From the NCBI RefSeq assembly GCF_016917755.1, contig NZ_CP070326.1, positions 6,572,001 through 6,636,000 on the forward strand: a stretch of 64,000 nt of DNA. Reading direction: 5' to 3'. This DNA comes from Streptomyces noursei (GTDB lineage: Bacteria > Actinomycetota > Actinomycetes > Streptomycetales > Streptomycetaceae). Positions 7,707-15,706 of the stretch are shown piece by piece. Numbering within the stretch: position 1 is the stretch's first letter; each line of letters starts with the position of its first letter. The notes under the pieces were generated by a model. The model was given only the letters and a program-made list of their open reading frames with translations. It did not search any database and was not told where the DNA came from. Made by a program: the position numbers and the translations under genes.

Positions 7707-9053
7707 ATGCCGACGCCTTCCGGGCCCGCACGACCGGGCCCCGCTCCCGCCTGTCCGCCCGCCTGCGACCCGGGCGGTCCGCCCGCCCCGGACGCCGCAG
7801 GGCCGACCGGCACGGGCTACCGCGCCGTCTTCGCCGTCCCCGAATTCCGCTTCGTCTTCGCCGCCCACCTGCTCTCCTCCCTGGGCGTGGTGGTCTGTGA
7901 GATCGCGCTCTCCGTCCTCGTCTACCGGCTCACCGACTCGCCGCTGCTCAGCGCGCTGACCTTCACGCTCGGCCTGCTGCCGTACCTCCTCGGCGGGACC
8001 CTGCTGTCGGCTGTCGCCGACGGCTACCCGGCCCGGCGGGTGCTGGTCATCTGCGACGTGGTGTGCGCGGTGGCCGCCGCGGCGATGGTGCTGCCCGGGA
8101 CGCCGGTGGTCGTCCTGCTCGGGTTGCGCTGCGCGATCGCGGCGGTCGCGCCGGTCTTCGCCGGCACCCGGGCCGGGACGCTCGGCGACATCCTCGGCGA
8201 GGGAGAGCCGTTCGTCCTGGGGCGCTCGCTGATCCGGATCGTCAACCAGGGCGCGCAGTTGGCCGGGTTCGCCGCCGGGGGACTGCTGCTGACCGCCGTC
8301 ACACCGGGCGCGGTGCTCGGCATCACCGCGGCGACGTTCACCACCTCGGCGCTGCTGCTGCGGCTGGGGACCGCCGCCCGCCCGGCCCGCGGAGGCCGGA
8401 TGACGGCGGGGAGGGCCGGTGGCGCCCTGCTGGGCGCCTCGTGGGCCGGCACCCGGCGACTGCTGGCCGACCGGCCGATCCGGGCGCTGCTGCTGCTCGC
8501 CTGGGTGCCGCCGGCGCTGGTGGTCGTCCCGGAGGCGCTGCTGGTCCCGTACGGGGGACTGCTGGGGGTGGGCCCGGCCGGGCAGGGGCTCTTGATGTGC
8601 GGGATGCCGGTCGGGGCGGTGGTCGCCGAGACCCTGGCGGGGACGCTGCTGGGGTCGCGCGCCCGGACCCGGCTGACCTTCCCCATGGGGGTGTTCACGG
8701 TGCTGCCCTCCCTCGGGTTCGCCGCCCGGCCGTCGCTGGGCTGGGCCCTGGTGCTGCTGGTGCTGACCGGCACCGGCATCTCGTACAACTTCGGCGTGGA
8801 CCGGTGGTTCGTCGCCGCGGTCCCCGAGGAACAGCTGGGACAGGCGATGACCGTGATGCAGGCGGGCCGGATGACGATCATGGGGCTGGCGATGGGGCTG
8901 GCCGGGGTGGCCGCCGAGTACGCGCCGCTGCCGGTGGTGATGCCGGCCGCGGGGGTGCTGGGGGTCGCGGCGGTGCTGGCGGTGATCGCCGAGGTACGGC
9001 GCTCAGGGGCGCGGACGGCGTGGGCCGACGGACCGGTGCCGGCCACTCCCTGA
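7707..9053 (+). CDS. MFS transporter
   Basis: 448 aa from the ATG at 7707. A Pro-rich N-terminus is followed by multiple hydrophobic helices (for example FVFAAHLLSSLGVVV, ALTFTLGLLPYLLGGTLL and ALVLLVLTGTGISYNFG) in the 12-helix pattern of the major facilitator superfamily. It resembles actinomycete drug or small-molecule exporters. It is divergent from the ArsR regulator with a shared palindromic operator, suggesting an inducible efflux pump. No Shine-Dalgarno is obvious at this start, so the exact N-terminus is less certain. Confidence 0.85.
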   Translation: MPTPSGPARPGPAPACPPACDPGGPPAPDAAGPTGTGYRAVFAVPEFRFVFAAHLLSSLGVVVCEIALSVLVYRLTDSPLLSALTFTLGLLPYLLGGTLLSAVADGYPARRVLVICDVVCAVAAAAMVLPGTPVVVLLGLRCAIAAVAPVFAGTRAGTLGDILGEGEPFVLGRSLIRIVNQGAQLAGFAAGGLLLTAVTPGAVLGITAATFTTSALLLRLGTAARPARGGRMTAGRAGGALLGASWAGTRRLLADRPIRALLLLAWVPPALVVVPEALLVPYGGLLGVGPAGQGLLMCGMPVGAVVAETLAGTLLGSRARTRLTFPMGVFTVLPSLGFAARPSLGWALVLLVLTGTGISYNFGVDRWFVAAVPEEQLGQAMTVMQAGRMTIMGLAMGLAGVAAEYAPLPVVMPAAGVLGVAAVLAVIAEVRRSGARTAWADGPVPATP

Positions 9054-9109
9054 GACCGAAAGTTGAGACAGGGCTAACCAGCATATGACCGCCGGGTAGG
9101 GTCGGAAGC

Positions 9110-9634
9110 GTGCCGAAGCCGCTCAGCCTTGCCTTTGACCCCATCGCTCGCGCCGACGAACTCTGGAAGCAGCGATGGGGCTCCGTGCCCTCCATGGCCG
9201 CGATCACCTCGATCATGCGGGCCCAGCAGATCCTGCTGTCCGAGGTGGACGCGGTGGTCAAGCCGTACGGACTGACCTTCGCGCGCTACGAGGCGCTGGT
9301 GCTGCTGACGTTCTCCAAGGCGGGCGAGCTGCCGATGTCGAAGATCGGCGAGCGTCTGATGGTGCACCCCACCTCGGTGACCAACACCGTGGACCGGCTG
9401 GTGAAGTCGGGCCTGGTCGCCAAGCGGCCCAACCCGAACGACGGCCGGGGCACCCTGGCGTCCATCACGGACAAGGGCCGCGAGGTGTGCGACGCGGCCA
9501 CCCGCGACCTGATGGCGATGGACTTCGGGCTCGGGGCGTACGACGCCGAGGAGTGCGCGGAGATCTTCGCGCTGCTGCGTCCGCTGCGGGTGGCGGCCGA
9601 GGATTTCGAGGACCGGCCCGCGACCGCGCAGTAG
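9110..9634 (+). CDS. MarR-family transcriptional regulator
   Basis: 174 aa from a GTG. The winged-helix core is RYEALVLLTFSKAGELPMSK, IGERLMVHPTSVTNTVDRL, then KRPNPNDGRGTLASITDKG, which includes the conserved D-x-R of the MarR wing. The N-terminal helix (DELWKQRWGSVPSMAAITSI) is a dimerisation segment. It lies 56 bp after the MFS gene on the same strand and before a DUF3817 membrane protein gene. The target genes are not evident from sequence. Confidence 0.9.
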   Translation: MPKPLSLAFDPIARADELWKQRWGSVPSMAAITSIMRAQQILLSEVDAVVKPYGLTFARYEALVLLTFSKAGELPMSKIGERLMVHPTSVTNTVDRLVKSGLVAKRPNPNDGRGTLASITDKGREVCDAATRDLMAMDFGLGAYDAEECAEIFALLRPLRVAAEDFEDRPATAQ

Positions 9635-9657
9635 GGTCTCTTCGCAGGTCGGCGCGC

Positions 9658-9746
9658 TGCTTCCCCGCTTACGCGGGGGTGGTCCGCGAAGAGTCCTCAC
9701 CCGATACCGGGCGGTTGCGCGGTCCCCGCGTCCGCGGGGGATTTCC
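9658..9746. repeat. Two degenerate CRISPR-like repeats 61 bp apart, or a composite terminator
   Basis: Two hairpin units, CCCCGC-TTA-CGCGGGG (from 9663) and CCCCGC-GTC-CGCGGGG (from 9724), lie exactly 61 bases apart and end in GTGGTCC and ATTTCC. Their form and spacing match a type I-E repeat of 28-29 bp with a 32-33 bp spacer, but only about 18 of 28 bases agree. No cas gene is near. CTCTTCGC (9638-9645) and GCGAAGAG (9686-9693) also form an outer inverted repeat, so a terminator for the MarR gene is equally possible. Confidence 0.35.
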
Positions 9747-9766
9747 GGGCGGTTACGCTCGTATCC

Positions 9767-10099
9767 ATGAAATCCAGCGTGCTGACCCGTTACCGGGCGA
9801 TGGCCTACATCACCGCCGTGATGCTGCTCGTGCTCTGCGCCTGCATGGTTTTCAAGTACGGCTTCGGGATCGGCAAGGACCTGACCCTCGTCGTCGCGCA
9901 GGTCCACGGCGTGCTCTACATCATCTACCTGATCTTCGCCTTCGACCTCGGTTCGAAGGCGCGCTGGCCGTTCGGCAAGCTGCTGTGGGTGCTGATCTCC
10001 GGGACGATCCCGACCGCCGCGTTCTTCGTGGAGCGCAAGGTGGTCCGCGAGGTCGCGCCGCTGCTGGCGAAGGCCGCGCCGGAGCCGGTCAAGGTCTGA
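9767..10099 (+). CDS. DUF3817 membrane protein
   Basis: 110 aa with three hydrophobic helices (AYITAVMLLVLCACMVF, VLYIIYLIFAFDLG and LLWVLISGTIPTAAFFVE) and the conserved V-x-HG...R-W pattern of DUF3817. These are small integral membrane proteins of actinobacteria with no assigned function. The next gene follows a strong terminator, so it is probably transcribed alone or with the MarR gene. Confidence 0.88.
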   Translation: MKSSVLTRYRAMAYITAVMLLVLCACMVFKYGFGIGKDLTLVVAQVHGVLYIIYLIFAFDLGSKARWPFGKLLWVLISGTIPTAAFFVERKVVREVAPLLAKAAPEPVKV

Positions 10100-10146
10100 C
10101 GGCGGCGGCCGGGCCGTCGGGCCCGCGCCTCTCCCGGTGCACGCGC

Positions 10147-10178
10147 CGCGCCTCTCCCGTTGCGGGAGGGGCGCGTTT
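10147..10178 (+). terminator. Strong terminator after the DUF3817 gene
   Basis: A 13-bp stem (CGCGCCTCTCCCG with CGGGAGGGGCGCG, one G-T pair) with a 3-base loop is followed by TTT. Confidence 0.75.
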
Positions 10179-10320
10179 GTGCTGTCCGTGGCCGTGCCGT
10201 CCGCGGCGTTTCCGCGGCGCGGGTGCCGGGCAGCCCCCCGGTGGGGGAATGCGCGACCCCTAGGGGGCCGCCCCCGCGGGTTTCAGGGAGGGTTCGGGGC
10301 CGATTCCCATCGACAGATAG

Positions 10321-10336
10321 TAGGACGTCCTAGTAA
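10321..10336. promoter_or_regulatory. Palindrome and -10-like sequence before icmA
   Basis: TAGGACGTCCTA (10321-10332) is a perfect 12-bp palindrome. It overlaps TAGTAA at 10331-10336, a fair -10 element about 10 bases before the icmA start. A repressor bound here would cover the promoter. No -35 match is evident. Confidence 0.4.
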
Positions 10337-10346
10337 ATTCATGGGC

Positions 10347-12086
10347 ATGGACGCTGACGCGATCGAAGAGGGCCGCCGCCGCTGGCAGGCCCGGTACGAC
10401 ACCGCCCGGAAGCGCGACGCCGACTTCACCACGCTCTCCGGCGACCCCGTCGAGCCGGCGTACGGGCCGCGCCCTGGCGACTCGGTCGAGGGGTTCGAGC
10501 GGATCGGATGGCCGGGGGAGTACCCCTTCACGCGCGGCCTGTACCCGACCGGCTACCGCGGCCGGACGTGGACGATCCGCCAGTTCGCCGGCTTCGGCAA
10601 CGCCCAGCAGACCAACGAGCGCTACAAGATGATCCTCAAGGCCGGCGGCGGCGGCCTCTCGGTGGCGTTCGACATGCCGACGCTGATGGGGCGGGACTCC
10701 GACGACCCGCGCTCGCTCGGCGAGGTCGGTCACTGCGGTGTCGCCATCGACTCGGCGGCCGACATGGAGGTCCTGTTCAAGGACATCCCGCTCGGCGACG
10801 TCACGACGTCCATGACGATCAGCGGGCCCGCCGTGCCGGTCTTCTGCATGTACCTGGTCGCCGCCGAGCGCCAGGGCGTCGATCCGGCGGTGCTCAACGG
10901 CACCCTCCAGACCGACATCTTCAAGGAGTACATCGCGCAGAAGGAGTGGCTCTTCCAGCCCGAGCCGCACCTGCGGCTGATCGGTGACCTGATGGAGCAC
11001 TGCGCGCACGGCATCCCGGCCTACAAGCCGCTGTCGGTCTCCGGCTACCACATCCGGGAGGCCGGCGCGACGGCCGCCCAGGAGCTGGCGTACACCCTCG
11101 CCGACGGCTTCGGCTACGTCGAGCTGGGCCTCTCCCGCGGACTGGACGTTGACACCTTCGCGCCCGGCCTGTCGTTCTTCTTCGACGCCCATGTGGACTT
11201 CTTCGAGGAGATCGCCAAGTTCCGCGCCGCGCGCCGGATCTGGGCCCGCTGGATGCGCGACGTCTACGGCGCCCGCACCGAGAAGGCGCAGTGGCTGCGG
11301 TTCCACACCCAGACCGCCGGCGTCTCGCTCACCGCCCAGCAGCCGTACAACAACGTCGTCCGCACCGCGGTGGAGGCGCTGGCGGCGGTGCTCGGCGGCA
11401 CCAACTCGCTGCACACCAACGCCCTGGACGAGACCCTGGCGCTGCCCAGCGAGCAGGCCGCGGAGATCGCCCTGCGCACCCAACAGGTGCTGATGGAGGA
11501 GACCGGCGTCGCCAACGTCGCCGACCCGCTGGGCGGTTCCTGGTACATCGAGGCGCTGACCGACCGGATCGAGGCGGACGCCGAGAAGATCTTCGCGCAG
11601 ATAACGGAGCGCGGGGCGCGGGCGGTGCCGGACGGACAGCGTCCCCAAGCTCTCGGCTCGGCTCGAGCAGGGCAGACCCCATCCATCGGCCCGATCACCT
11701 CCGGCATCCTGCGGGGCATCGAGGACGGCTGGTTCACCGGCGAGATCGCCGAGTCCGCGTTCCGCTACCAGCAGGCCCTGGAGAAGGGTGACAAGAGGGT
11801 CGTCGGCGTCAACTGCCACGAGGGCTCCGTCACCGGCGACCTGGAGATCCTGCGGGTCAGCCACGAGGTCGAGCGGGAGCAGGTGCGGGTCCTCGCGGAG
11901 CGCAAGGCGGCCCGCGACGACGCCCGGGTGCAGGCCGCGCTCAAGGAGCTGCTGGCCGCCGCCCGCAGCGACCGCAACATGATCGAGCCGATGCTGGCCG
12001 CGGTCCGCGCGGAGGCGACCCTCGGCGAGATCTGCGGCGCGCTGCGCGACGAGTGGGGGACGTACACCGAGCCGGCCGGCTTCTAG
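10347..12086 (+). CDS. icmA: Isobutyryl-CoA mutase large subunit
   Basis: 579 aa. It interconverts isobutyryl-CoA and n-butyryl-CoA with adenosylcobalamin, linking valine breakdown and fatty or polyketide precursors. The sequence is the TIM-barrel catalytic half of a methylmalonyl-CoA-mutase family enzyme without the C-terminal B12-binding domain, so it needs a separate small subunit (IcmB), not seen here. From the ATG at 10347, Phe80 (TWTIRQFAGF) and Gln198 (EYIAQKEW) replace the Tyr and Arg of methylmalonyl-CoA mutase, as known for IcmA. There is no Shine-Dalgarno before 10341 or 10347, so the transcript may be leaderless. A stretch of about 13 residues (QALGSARAGQTPS) looks inserted; see the repeat at 11641. 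Confidence 0.9.
   Translation: MDADAIEEGRRRWQARYDTARKRDADFTTLSGDPVEPAYGPRPGDSVEGFERIGWPGEYPFTRGLYPTGYRGRTWTIRQFAGFGNAQQTNERYKMILKAGGGGLSVAFDMPTLMGRDSDDPRSLGEVGHCGVAIDSAADMEVLFKDIPLGDVTTSMTISGPAVPVFCMYLVAAERQGVDPAVLNGTLQTDIFKEYIAQKEWLFQPEPHLRLIGDLMEHCAHGIPAYKPLSVSGYHIREAGATAAQELAYTLADGFGYVELGLSRGLDVDTFAPGLSFFFDAHVDFFEEIAKFRAARRIWARWMRDVYGARTEKAQWLRFHTQTAGVSLTAQQPYNNVVRTAVEALAAVLGGTNSLHTNALDETLALPSEQAAEIALRTQQVLMEETGVANVADPLGGSWYIEALTDRIEADAEKIFAQITERGARAVPDGQRPQALGSARAGQTPSIGPITSGILRGIEDGWFTGEIAESAFRYQQALEKGDKRVVGVNCHEGSVTGDLEILRVSHEVEREQVRVLAERKAARDDARVQAALKELLAAARSDRNMIEPMLAAVRAEATLGEICGALRDEWGTYTEPAGF
11641..11681. repeat. Small palindromic element inserted in frame in icmA
   Basis: TCCCCAAGCTC, a loop, then GAGCAGGG-CAGACCCC forms an imperfect hairpin with a second CCCC tail. 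It encodes a Pro/Ala/Gly/Ser stretch absent, from memory, from the S. cinnamonensis IcmA. Similar elements occur at 20131, 20672 and 20859. Confidence 0.5.
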
Positions 12087-12173
12087 CTAGGGCCTGTCGG
12101 CACGACGGGAGCGGCCGGTCCCGGGCGGCCGCCGCGCCGCCGCCCGGGGATCGGGAACCGGAGCACCGCCCCC

Positions 12174-13592
12174 TCACCCGGCCCCGGTGGGGGGTTCCGC
12201 GCCCCGCATCCGCAGGCGGAACAGCGCGCCGCCGCCCGGCGCCTGCTCCGCGGTGAGCTCGGCGCCGTGCGCCCGGGCGATCTGCCGCGCCATGGCCAGG
12301 CCCAGGCCCGAGCCGGGCAGGGCCCGGGCGGCCTGGGCGCGGTAGAAGCGGTCGAAGACGTACGGCAGGTCGTCCGCGGCGATCCCGGGACCGTGGTCGC
12401 GGACGGTGAGGTGCAACTCGCCCGCCACGGGCGCGAGTTCGGTCTCGACCGGGCCGCCGGGCGGGGAGAACTTGGCGGCGTTGTCCAGGAGGTTGGACAG
12501 CAGCCGGGCCAGTCGGGCGGGGACGCCGGGGAGCGTGGTGTCCGCCGCCTCGGGGGCGATGTGGGTGGTGAAGGCGACGTCCGGCCAGTGTTCGCGGGCG
12601 GCTGCCACCGCGTGATCCAGCAGGGTGGCCGGGCGGACCTGTTCGAGCAGCGGCCGGGGCTCCTCGTCGCGGGCGAGTTCGATGAGGTCGTTGACGAGGG
12701 TGGTGACCTCGCGGAGCTGGCGGGTCAGCGCACCCGACGCCCGATCCCGCTGAGCATCCGTCAGGCGGTCGGCGCGGGCCAGGAGTTCGGCGTTGGTACG
12801 GAGCGCGGTGAGCGGGGTGCGCAGCTCGTGGGAGGCGTCGGCGACCAGCCGGCGCTGGGCGGTGATGGACTGCTCCAGTTCGCCGAGCATGGTGTTGAAG
12901 CTGGCGGCGAGCCGGGTGAGCTCGTCCTCGTGGCCGGACGGTCCCGCCGGGAGGTCGATGCGGTGCCGGGGGTCGCGGGTGGTGGCGATCCGCTCCGCGG
13001 TGGCGGTGAGCCGGGCGACCGGGGCCAGGCCCGTGCGGGAGACCCAGTAGCCGAGGCCGGCGGCGAGCAGCACGCCCGCGCCGCCGACCGCGCCCAGGGC
13101 CCAGGCGGCCTGCCGCACCCCGCGTTCGACGGTGTCGGAGCGCAGCGCCACCTGGAGCACCTCGTCCCGGTGGGGGACGCGGGTGGTGAACACCCGGACG
13201 GGGTGGGAGGCGACGGTGAGGTTGGTGTAGTACGGCGTGCGGTGGCCGGCGGCCACCTCGCGGGTGGCCGCGGAGACCGGCAGGACGTACGCGCCGCGGG
13301 CGTCCTTGGCCGGGTCGGCGGGGACGATCTGGACGCAGACGGCGGCCGGGTACTGGCAGGAGGCGTCGCCCGCGGTCGGGCCCCAGTTGCGCATCCGATG
13401 GAGGAGCTGGGTGGCGGTCTGTGCCAGGTTGAGGTCGAGCTGATGGGTCATCTGCACCCGCAGGACGACGAACGCGGCCGCGCAGACACCGACCGCGACC
13501 AGCGCCACCGCGGCGGAGGCGGCCAACGCCAGCCGGGTGCGCAGCGGTCGGCGGCGGACCCAGCGGCCGCCCAGGCGGCGCCGGCCGCTCAT
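12174..13592 (-). CDS. Sensor histidine kinase (EnvZ/MprB type)
   Basis: 472 aa from MSGRRRL. AGGGAG lies 9 bases before the ATG. Transmembrane helix 1 is about 21-45, the extracytoplasmic sensor 46-162, helix 2 about 163-187, then HAMP. The phosphoacceptor is His255 in DASHELRTPLT, and the ATPase has NLLDNAAKFS, DHGPGIAADD and GSGLGLAM. It phosphorylates the response regulator encoded just upstream at 13734. An open frame extends upstream of this start through the tandem repeat, but the repeat-derived N-terminus is unlikely to be native. Confidence 0.9.
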   Translation of the reverse strand: MSGRRRLGGRWVRRRPLRTRLALAASAAVALVAVGVCAAAFVVLRVQMTHQLDLNLAQTATQLLHRMRNWGPTAGDASCQYPAAVCVQIVPADPAKDARGAYVLPVSAATREVAAGHRTPYYTNLTVASHPVRVFTTRVPHRDEVLQVALRSDTVERGVRQAAWALGAVGGAGVLLAAGLGYWVSRTGLAPVARLTATAERIATTRDPRHRIDLPAGPSGHEDELTRLAASFNTMLGELEQSITAQRRLVADASHELRTPLTALRTNAELLARADRLTDAQRDRASGALTRQLREVTTLVNDLIELARDEEPRPLLEQVRPATLLDHAVAAAREHWPDVAFTTHIAPEAADTTLPGVPARLARLLSNLLDNAAKFSPPGGPVETELAPVAGELHLTVRDHGPGIAADDLPYVFDRFYRAQAARALPGSGLGLAMARQIARAHGAELTAEQAPGGGALFRLRMRGAEPPTGAG

Positions 13593-13737
13593 GCCGACGG
13601 CTCCCTTCGTTCGCCCTCGCATTCGCGAGGCGCGCACCTTTCCTTGATGAGCTCACTGCGCTCGCTCATGCCGACGGCTCCCTTCGCTCGCCCTCGCATT
13701 CGCGAGGCGCGCACCTTTCCGTGATCCGCTCGCTCAT
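13587..13737. repeat. Tandem 77-bp repeat between response regulator and kinase genes
   Basis: A unit starting GCTCATGCCGACGGCTCCC at 13587 recurs at 13664 (77 bp later), almost identical for about 57 bases. A third GCTCATG is at 13732. On the coding strand each unit supplies GAAGGGAGCC and an ATGAGC start, and reads through as RCAPRECEGERREPSA. The original ATGA overlap of the two genes survives at 13734-13737. The unit looks like a repetitive element copied into the stop/start junction. Confidence 0.8.
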
Positions 13738-14477
13738 GCGCCCTCCGGCCGGTCGAGGCGGTAGCCGATGCCGTGCACGGTGTGCACCAGCCGGGGCTCG
13801 CCGCCGGCCTCCAGCTTGCGGCGCAGATAACCGATGTAGACGGCAAGGGAGTTGGAGTCCGGACCGAAGTCCCGGCCCCAGACCCGCTCCAGGATCGTCT
13901 CCCGCGGCAGCACCTGGCCGGGGTGCTGGAGCAGCAGCTCCAGCAGCGCGTACTCGGTGCGGCTGAACTCCAGCGGCCGGCCGCCGCGGTGGCCGCTGCG
14001 GGTGGCGGGATCGACGACCAGATCGGCGAAGGCCAGTCGGGAGTCGGCGGCGGCCGAGGCCGCGGCCCGCCGCAGCAGGGCACGGACCCGGGCGATCAAC
14101 TCGTCCAGGGCGAACGGCTTGACCAGGTAGTCGTCGGCGCCGGCGTCCAGCCCGTCGACCCGTTCGCTGACCGAGTCCAGGGCGGTCAGGACCAGGATCG
14201 GGGTGCGGTCGTCGAGGGCGCGCAGCCGGCGGCAGACCGCCAGGCCGTCCAGCACCGGCATCATCACGTCCAGGACGAGGGCGTCCGGCTGCCAGGTGGC
14301 GACCTCGGAGAGCGCGGCCAGGCCGTCGGCGGCGCCGCGGACCGTGTAGCCCTCGACGGCGAGGCCGTCCGCCACGGCGGCGCGGACCTCCGGTTCGTCG
14401 TCGACGACCAGGATCCTGGGGGCGGCGGCCGGCGGGGAGTTGCCGGCGTCGGGCGCGGGGGAGGGGCGTGCGGTCAT
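13734..14477 (-). CDS. OmpR/PhoB-family response regulator
   Basis: 247 aa. The receiver domain (about 20-135) has RILVVDDEPEVR, phosphoacceptor Asp70 (DALVLDVMMP), and Lys120 (DDYLVKPF). The winged-helix effector domain (about 150-243) has RTEYALLELLLQHPGQVL, ILERVWGRDFGPDSNSLAVY and HTVHGIGYRL. It is partnered by the downstream kinase and is divergent by 62 bp from a MurG-like gene; direct repeats in that gap are a likely binding site. A Pro/Ala-rich N-terminal extension precedes the receiver. Confidence 0.93.
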   Translation of the reverse strand: MTARPSPAPDAGNSPPAAAPRILVVDDEPEVRAAVADGLAVEGYTVRGAADGLAALSEVATWQPDALVLDVMMPVLDGLAVCRRLRALDDRTPILVLTALDSVSERVDGLDAGADDYLVKPFALDELIARVRALLRRAAASAAADSRLAFADLVVDPATRSGHRGGRPLEFSRTEYALLELLLQHPGQVLPRETILERVWGRDFGPDSNSLAVYIGYLRRKLEAGGEPRLVHTVHGIGYRLDRPEGA

Positions 14478-14499
14478 GGCTCCAGGCTCCCAAACGGCG

Positions 14500-14515
14500 T
14501 CTTAGAACGTTCTTA
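14500..14515. promoter_or_regulatory. Direct repeats, probable response-regulator binding site
   Basis: TCTTA at 14500-14504 and again at 14511-14515, 11 bp apart (one helical turn), with AGAACGTTCT palindromic between them. OmpR-type regulators bind direct repeats at this spacing. The site lies in the 62-bp gap shared with the MurG-like gene. Confidence 0.5.
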
Positions 14516-14539
14516 AGGCGGCGGACGAGCGTGGCGGCC

Positions 14540-15706
14540 ATGCGCACACCACTCTCGGTCGTGATCGGTGCGGGCGGCACCGGCGGCCATATCTATCCCG
14601 GAATCGCACTCGCCGACGCGCTGCGCCGGGCCGTGCCGGACGCGGTGATCTCCTTCGTGGGGACCGACCGCGGCCTGGAGACGCGGCTGATCCCGCAGGC
14701 CGGCTACCGGCTCCACACCGTCGACATGATCCCCTTCGACCCGGCGCTCGGCGCCAAACGCTATCTGCTGCCGGCCGCACTGCTGCGCTCGGGCGCCCAG
14801 TGCCGGGCGATCCTGCGGGAGCAGGGCGCCCAGGTCGCCGTCGGGATGGGCGGCTACCCGAGCGCCCCGGTGATCGTCGGGGCCCGGATGGCGGGACTGC
14901 CCAGCCTGATCCACGAATCCAACGCGGTGCCCGGCCGGGCCAACAAGTTCGCCGCCCGGCTCACCCCGCACATCGCCCTGGCCTTCGACCGCAGCCGTCC
15001 CCACCTGGCGGGCGGCGCGCAGGCCGAGACGGTCGGGATGCCGCTGACCGGGCCGCTGGCCGGCCTGGACCGGGTGGCACTGCGGTCGGCCGCCCGCGCG
15101 GCCCTGGGGATCCCGGAGGAGGCGCGGCTGCTGCTGGTCAACGGCGGCAGCCTGGGCGCCGCCCGGCTCACCGAGGGCGCCGTCGGTCTCGCGGCCCGCT
15201 ACCTGGGCCGGAACCGGATGCGGCTGCTGATCAAGACCGGGCCGGCGGCGCTGGACGCCACCCGGGCAGCCCTGGAAGCGAACGGCGGGGCGGCGGTCGC
15301 CGAGGCGGTGCCGTACCTGGACCGGATGGACCTGGCGTACGCGGCGGCCGACCTGGTGCTGTGCCGGGCCGGTTCGGCGACCGTCGCCGAACTGGCCACG
15401 ATCCGGATGCCGGCCGTCCTCGTCCCGTACCCGCACGCGCCCGGCGACCACCAGACGCACAACGCCCGGGTGCTCTCCGACGCCGGGGCGGGACTGCTGC
15501 TGCCCGACGCGGAGGTCACCGCCGAGCGGCTGGACGCGCTGGTCACCCCGCTGTTGGCCGACCCGGTCCGGCTGGCCGCGATGGGCGCGGCGGCCGACCC
15601 CGGCACGCACTCCCGGGCCGCCGACCTGCTGGCCGCGCGGACCCTGACGCTGGCCGGCCACCCCCACCCCCACCACCTCGTCACCACACTGAAGGAGTCA
15701 GCATGA
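14540..15706 (+). CDS. MurG-like glycosyltransferase
   Basis: 388 aa. The N-terminal VVIGAGGTGGHIYPGIALADAL carries the glycine-rich GGTGGHIYP loop of MurG, with GMGGYPSAPVIV, HESNAVPGRANKF and, in the C-terminal donor domain, GSLGAARL and LCRAGSATVAELATI. MurG adds GlcNAc to lipid I to make lipid II on the inner membrane face. This copy is not in a dcw cluster, and the next gene is a sugar-nucleotide dehydratase (ATGA overlap), so it may be a specialised paralog acting on another undecaprenyl-linked sugar. It is divergent from a two-component system that probably regulates it. Confidence 0.85.
   Translation: MRTPLSVVIGAGGTGGHIYPGIALADALRRAVPDAVISFVGTDRGLETRLIPQAGYRLHTVDMIPFDPALGAKRYLLPAALLRSGAQCRAILREQGAQVAVGMGGYPSAPVIVGARMAGLPSLIHESNAVPGRANKFAARLTPHIALAFDRSRPHLAGGAQAETVGMPLTGPLAGLDRVALRSAARAALGIPEEARLLLVNGGSLGAARLTEGAVGLAARYLGRNRMRLLIKTGPAALDATRAALEANGGAAVAEAVPYLDRMDLAYAAADLVLCRAGSATVAELATIRMPAVLVPYPHAPGDHQTHNARVLSDAGAGLLLPDAEVTAERLDALVTPLLADPVRLAAMGAAADPGTHSRAADLLAARTLTLAGHPHPHHLVTTLKESA

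Noticed and set aside
9638..9766. A true CRISPR array
   Set aside because: Only two diverged repeat-like hairpins and no cas genes; kept as a low-confidence repeat pair.
13592..13637. Longer histidine kinase starting in the 77-bp repeat
   Set aside because: The added N-terminus (MRASRMRG...) derives from the repeat; the ATG at 13592 has a ribosome binding site and matches usual kinase length.
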